From assembly GCA_008711295.1 (NCBI GenBank), contig VUYV01000073.1, positions 4,111,124 through 4,175,123 on the forward strand: 64,000 nucleotides of DNA. Reading direction: 5' to 3'. The stretch comes from Anarhynchus alexandrinus (lineage: Eukaryota > Chordata > Aves > Charadriiformes > Charadriidae). Numbering within the stretch: the first letter of the stretch is position 1; every line of letters starts with the position of its first letter. Position numbers and translations under genes: made by a program. The notes beneath the pieces were generated by a model. That model saw nothing but the letters and a program-made list of their open reading frames with translations, was not told the DNA's origin and made no database searches. This document shows positions 60,451-64,000 of this stretch, one piece after another.

Positions 60451-63400
60451 AAGGGATGGCAGGCTGAGTCCTGGGCTTGTCTTCCACCAGCAGTGAGTCT
60501 TTCTCTGGTAAGAGAAACTGTCCAATATGGAGATGTGCTTTTCTATCTTTGATGCTGACTTTTCTGTTCTTCTCTTTTTGTGGATTTTTGTCTTGCTTCG
60601 TCTTCAAAGAAACAGAACCTGTCACAAATGACATGAATAACAGCAGCTTCCATGCATCTCAGTTGTTTCCCTTTATCCCCAAAGGAACCTTCCCCCATCT
60701 TTGATAACATCTGAAAGACTAACAGTTTTGGTTTTTAAGTCTTCTCTGTTTTGGTTGTGTTTTTCTTTTTTTTTAACAAAAAAAACCACCTCACCATATG
60801 GCGGACTTCATGGATAAGGATGTGAACTCATGTGAAACACACATGATATTTTGATTACTGCCTACTATTTATTCATCAGTCAGTTCTTTTCCAGTGGCCT
60901 ATCCTAATCATATCACTTAGACTGAGTCTGAAGAGCATTTCTTTGCTCCAGTAGACAATAAACGAGTAGAGGATGTACCCATATGCAATTTCTTTAAAAC
61001 TGAACAAGAAAATAACATTGTCTTGTGTTGTGCTTTTTCTAACAAGGGGCTAGTGCTGTTGCATATTTGAAATAGCTTCTTGAGTTGCCCAGGCAGGTGC
61101 AGGAGATGGGGAGAGCACCTGGTCAGGGGAGATAGCAGCAGTAATTGGAATTGCAGTTATCAAGTCCTGTGTGTGTTGCCAGATGGGAATGAATTTGCCA
61201 AGAAGCACAGAGTCATTCACCTTTTTCACCAAGGCCAACTGCAGAAACATCAGCAGTAGTGGCATTGCACCCTTCTGTGTTTCTGAATGACCATGGCACT
61301 CATTCTCACATTCAAATAATTAATTATCAGCTGCAATTTCAGTCATGCTGGGTAGGAAGCTGCAGCTGTAATTAGTGGCAAATTTTTAATTAACAAGTTA
61401 AGTACTTCTTATTAACAGCTGTTTGAGAAATAAGCCAAGATTATTTAATGGGTCCCTTGGATCCATAAAGTATTAGACTTACATTCTCTGTCTTATTGTG
61501 AATGCTGCCATCATATCTATGCACATGTCTACAACTCTATATCTCCATAAAACGTGTAAGGTCTTGTTGTATATATTGACATTAAGAGTAGGATTTATAA
61601 GTGTTTGATTCATATGAATCATCCCATGGATAATTTAAATATTGAACTCCTATATATTAGTACTGGAAGCTTAGGAGCTGTTTGACGTAAAAGAAATTTA
61701 TGAAGACCTGGAGGGAGAATAAATAAAGGAATCAGGCAGTGTTTTAACATAGAAATGTGCCATTTGTCACAGGAATTAATGTAGTTTAACTTTCTTGTGG
61801 ATAATTACATTTATATAATCTAAAAAAGTATCAGACAACCGTTAGCTTGTATTTTTTTCTTACATACAGTATATAATGTCACGTTGTATGTCTGGGTGTC
61901 AGCATGGTCCAAGGACCATTCCCAACAGGAAGGTTAGATGCACCCACCTGGTTCAGAGGTGACAGCATAGGAGTAGGCCATGCCATGCCAGAGGGCATCA
62001 AGAACTGGAAAACGGCACACTGTATTTGGTAGCAAAAATATAGCTTTGCCTTCCAAGTCTAAGTATATTTCCTAGTGATTATTTTTATTAATAGATTTTC
62101 TTTGAGAATTTTCCAAACCTATATCAATGTTTTTTATTTACTTGAAAAAAACTTGGAAACCCGTTGCTATACTCAGAATCTACTTTTCCTTTGCTAAGGG
62201 ACATTTGAGACCTTAAAGTTATTGCATGGCTCATCTTGTTCTCTTCAAGAAAGGCTAATGAGTAACTACAAAGTATGCATTATCCATTTGAACACTGAAA
62301 TATTTAAAATGGTGGGCTGAGAAATGTCCATGCAACTTATGTACATGCTACATAACTCAGAACAGCTCTATCTCCATGTTACTCATTCAAGCACCACTTT
62401 CTCCTTTAATTGAAGACACATGGATGTTTCCAATGGAAAGGAAACAGCCACTTTTGGAAAACCCTATCTTCTCATGTCTCAGAGAAAATGGAAAAAAAAA
62501 TCACCCTCATGTCCCACCAAAGTACTGCTTGTACCTTCAGGTAAGTCTCAAATGAGATTCATGACGTTTGCCATAGGTGAAGGTACCTTCCTTGCTGTAT
62601 CGACAGCTTTCCTAGTCTCTGCAGAGAATTACCAGCAGTTTGCAATGTGTCAGGGAGCAGAAGGGGTTATTTAGTAGCCTGGTTAGTTTAATGAGGGCAC
62701 TATGAGACTGATAATTAAGGTGATGTCTTTTGCCAGTGGAGGAAAAAAAAGACATGACAAGACATCAGCTTGGTTCTGAAGCTGATTCATGACACGCAGG
62801 AGGGCAAATTGTGTGTGTGGTCTGCTGCAGCAGGTGGTGACGCTTTGAGGTGCAGCATTCAGAGAGACAGTGATCGTGGGGGTAAGCAAAAGTTCCCCCC
62901 GCTCTCGGGCTCATTACACATTGTGTTTGTATACAGGGGCTGAATTGGGACTTGAGAAAAATGGTCTGAGCATTTGTAAACACTGGTATGTGGGAGATGA
63001 AAACATGGCATGCCATTCTTCCAGCCCATATTTTAATGTCCATAAATGCTAATGAACATCTTTACGGAGCTAATATAGTATACTTAATACACTAAGTACA
63101 GCCACTCATTCTGTATGCAAAGGGTGGCTAAATGGATATCAAGATGAGCAGAACTGAAAAAAAGGATAAACTGTTGTTTGTTCAAGTCGGCTTTGAATTG
63201 GTAAGACCCCCCTGAGTCCTGTGCTCATCAGGCATCCTCTCCAGATGATCTGACCTTTCAGTCTTGTGCTTCTTCAGTCTTCCCAGTCTCCTCCTCTTCT
63301 GCTGCTTCCGAAAGTCTCTGCTCTCCTCACATCCATGCAGTTATGTATGTGAAACACCCTGTTGCCTCTCTCTGAGAACTGAATACTCCTTCCTAGTGCT

Positions 63401-64000
63401 GACAAGGCCCTAACTTAACTCCAAACCCCATGACAGCATGCTAGTAGATAATATCCATTATTTTTATGTCCATGCCTTAGGGGCATTCTTTGTCTTGAAC
63501 AGGACATTTTTCTGATGATCCAGGTAGAAGTTATTCTAATTGTGAACAAGTTTTGACAAGTGTCATCATCTCAGTTCGGTAAATCAAATCAGCCTGTAGG
63601 CAGTCACCTACTATGTGGAAATATTGTTTGCATCTCTTCTTCATGCACCAATATCCCATTGTTTGACATGTTATTAATTGCAGGACCTGGAAAATACTAT
63701 AGGGCCAATTGTGTTCAACAGGTTATGCTTGTCTGTTTTTATCAGTATCACAATTAAGGGTGAGCAGATGTTTCCAACTAAAATAAAAATAGAGTAAGAA
63801 CCTTGCCCTCTTCTCAGATGAAGCCTGTCTTGAGTTTTGGGAAGATTTAGTCAACTTTTTCTCATCCATTTTACTGTTTTGTTTTTCTGCATGCCCTCGT
63901 TATGGTCAAGAAACATCAGCAGAAGCAGTAAAACACTTCTCAAGAGGTATCAGAGAAATATTTGTAGTCTGAACATAAAAGTACTAAAAAAGATGAGAAA
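60451..64000. other. Single-copy DNA to the end of the window
   Basis: AT-rich with no supported gene or repeat family. It includes an exon-like segment at 62416-62540. A 71-codon frame on the - strand (61050-61265) is not recognised. Confidence 0.5.
62416..62540 (+). other. Exon-like segment with an ATG and a strong donor (speculative)
   Basis: CCACTTTCTCCTTTAATTGAAG gives a moderate acceptor (AG at 62414-62415). An ATG at 62420 opens a frame that stays open to a consensus donor, TTCAG|GTAAGT, after 62540. The encoded 40 residues are basic in the middle (SQRKWKKKS) and unfamiliar. It could be a first coding exon or chance. Confidence 0.15.

Noticed and set aside
61050..61265. A conserved peptide on the - strand (71 codons)
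   Set aside because: I could not link it to any family, and it has no splice or start context beyond an ATG.
1..64000. tRNA, snRNA, 5S rRNA or microRNA genes
   Set aside because: I looked for standard internal promoter boxes and familiar small-RNA sequences and found none convincing, apart from the worn tRNA-like fossil at 9588. A covariance-model search would be decisive.
1..64000. CRISPR arrays, bacterial operons, insertion sequences or phage genes
   Set aside because: Composition, CR1 elements and ERVL LTRs all mark vertebrate nuclear DNA; no regularly spaced repeats or dense collinear genes occur.

Overview
The window reads as avian nuclear DNA. The evidence is seven recognisable CR1 LINE copies, several with the 8-bp (ATTCTRTG)n 3' tails typical of bird CR1, and LTRs of the kinds I know from bird ERVL families. 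Recognisable recent transposons cover about 10% by rough addition, which fits an AT-leaning, gene-poor part of a bird genome. The species cannot be named from this.

I find no protein-coding gene, rRNA, tRNA, CRISPR array, CpG-island promoter or bacterial feature that I can support. The longest open frames (up to 173 codons) either lie inside CR1 copies or in GC-richer blocks with no domain I recognise. The window is best read as a gene desert or the inside of a large intron. Seven places on the + strand have exon-like splice-signal geometry; they are listed at low confidence because such signals also arise by chance.

Layout. About 0-5 kb: a CR1 copy (1919-2848, +) and a complete solo LTR with 5-bp target-site duplications (3628-4213). 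About 5-20 kb: fossil amniote repeats (a palindromic element at 5360, a tRNA-derived-looking element near 9590), a CR1 at 13156 (+) and a possible worn CR1 at 17600. About 20-30 kb: a CR1 at 20845 (-), a GC-richer open-frame block at 23.0-23.9 kb, a reverse-orientation LTR at 25786-26271, and a second GC-richer block at 27.2-28.0 kb. About 30-50 kb: mostly single-copy AT-rich DNA with an L3/CR1-like fossil near 36.0 kb, a canonical PBX-MEIS site at 38006, an odd local repeat at 40.3 kb, further palindromic fossils at 42.3 and 47.5 kb, and CR1 copies at 45419 (-) and 49664 (-). About 53-60.5 kb is the densest recent-transposon cluster: a complete solo LTR (53389-54120, again with perfect 5-bp duplications), two CR1 copies (55004 and 57321, both +), and the 5' end of a third LTR (60275). 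The 57321 copy keeps an open reverse-transcriptase segment with its FADD motif.

The most substantive observations are the two precisely bounded solo LTRs, the promoter module they share despite otherwise different sequences, the scattered ancient palindromic amniote repeats, and a few exon-like segments that RNA data could settle. I found no evidence of an undescribed multi-gene system here.
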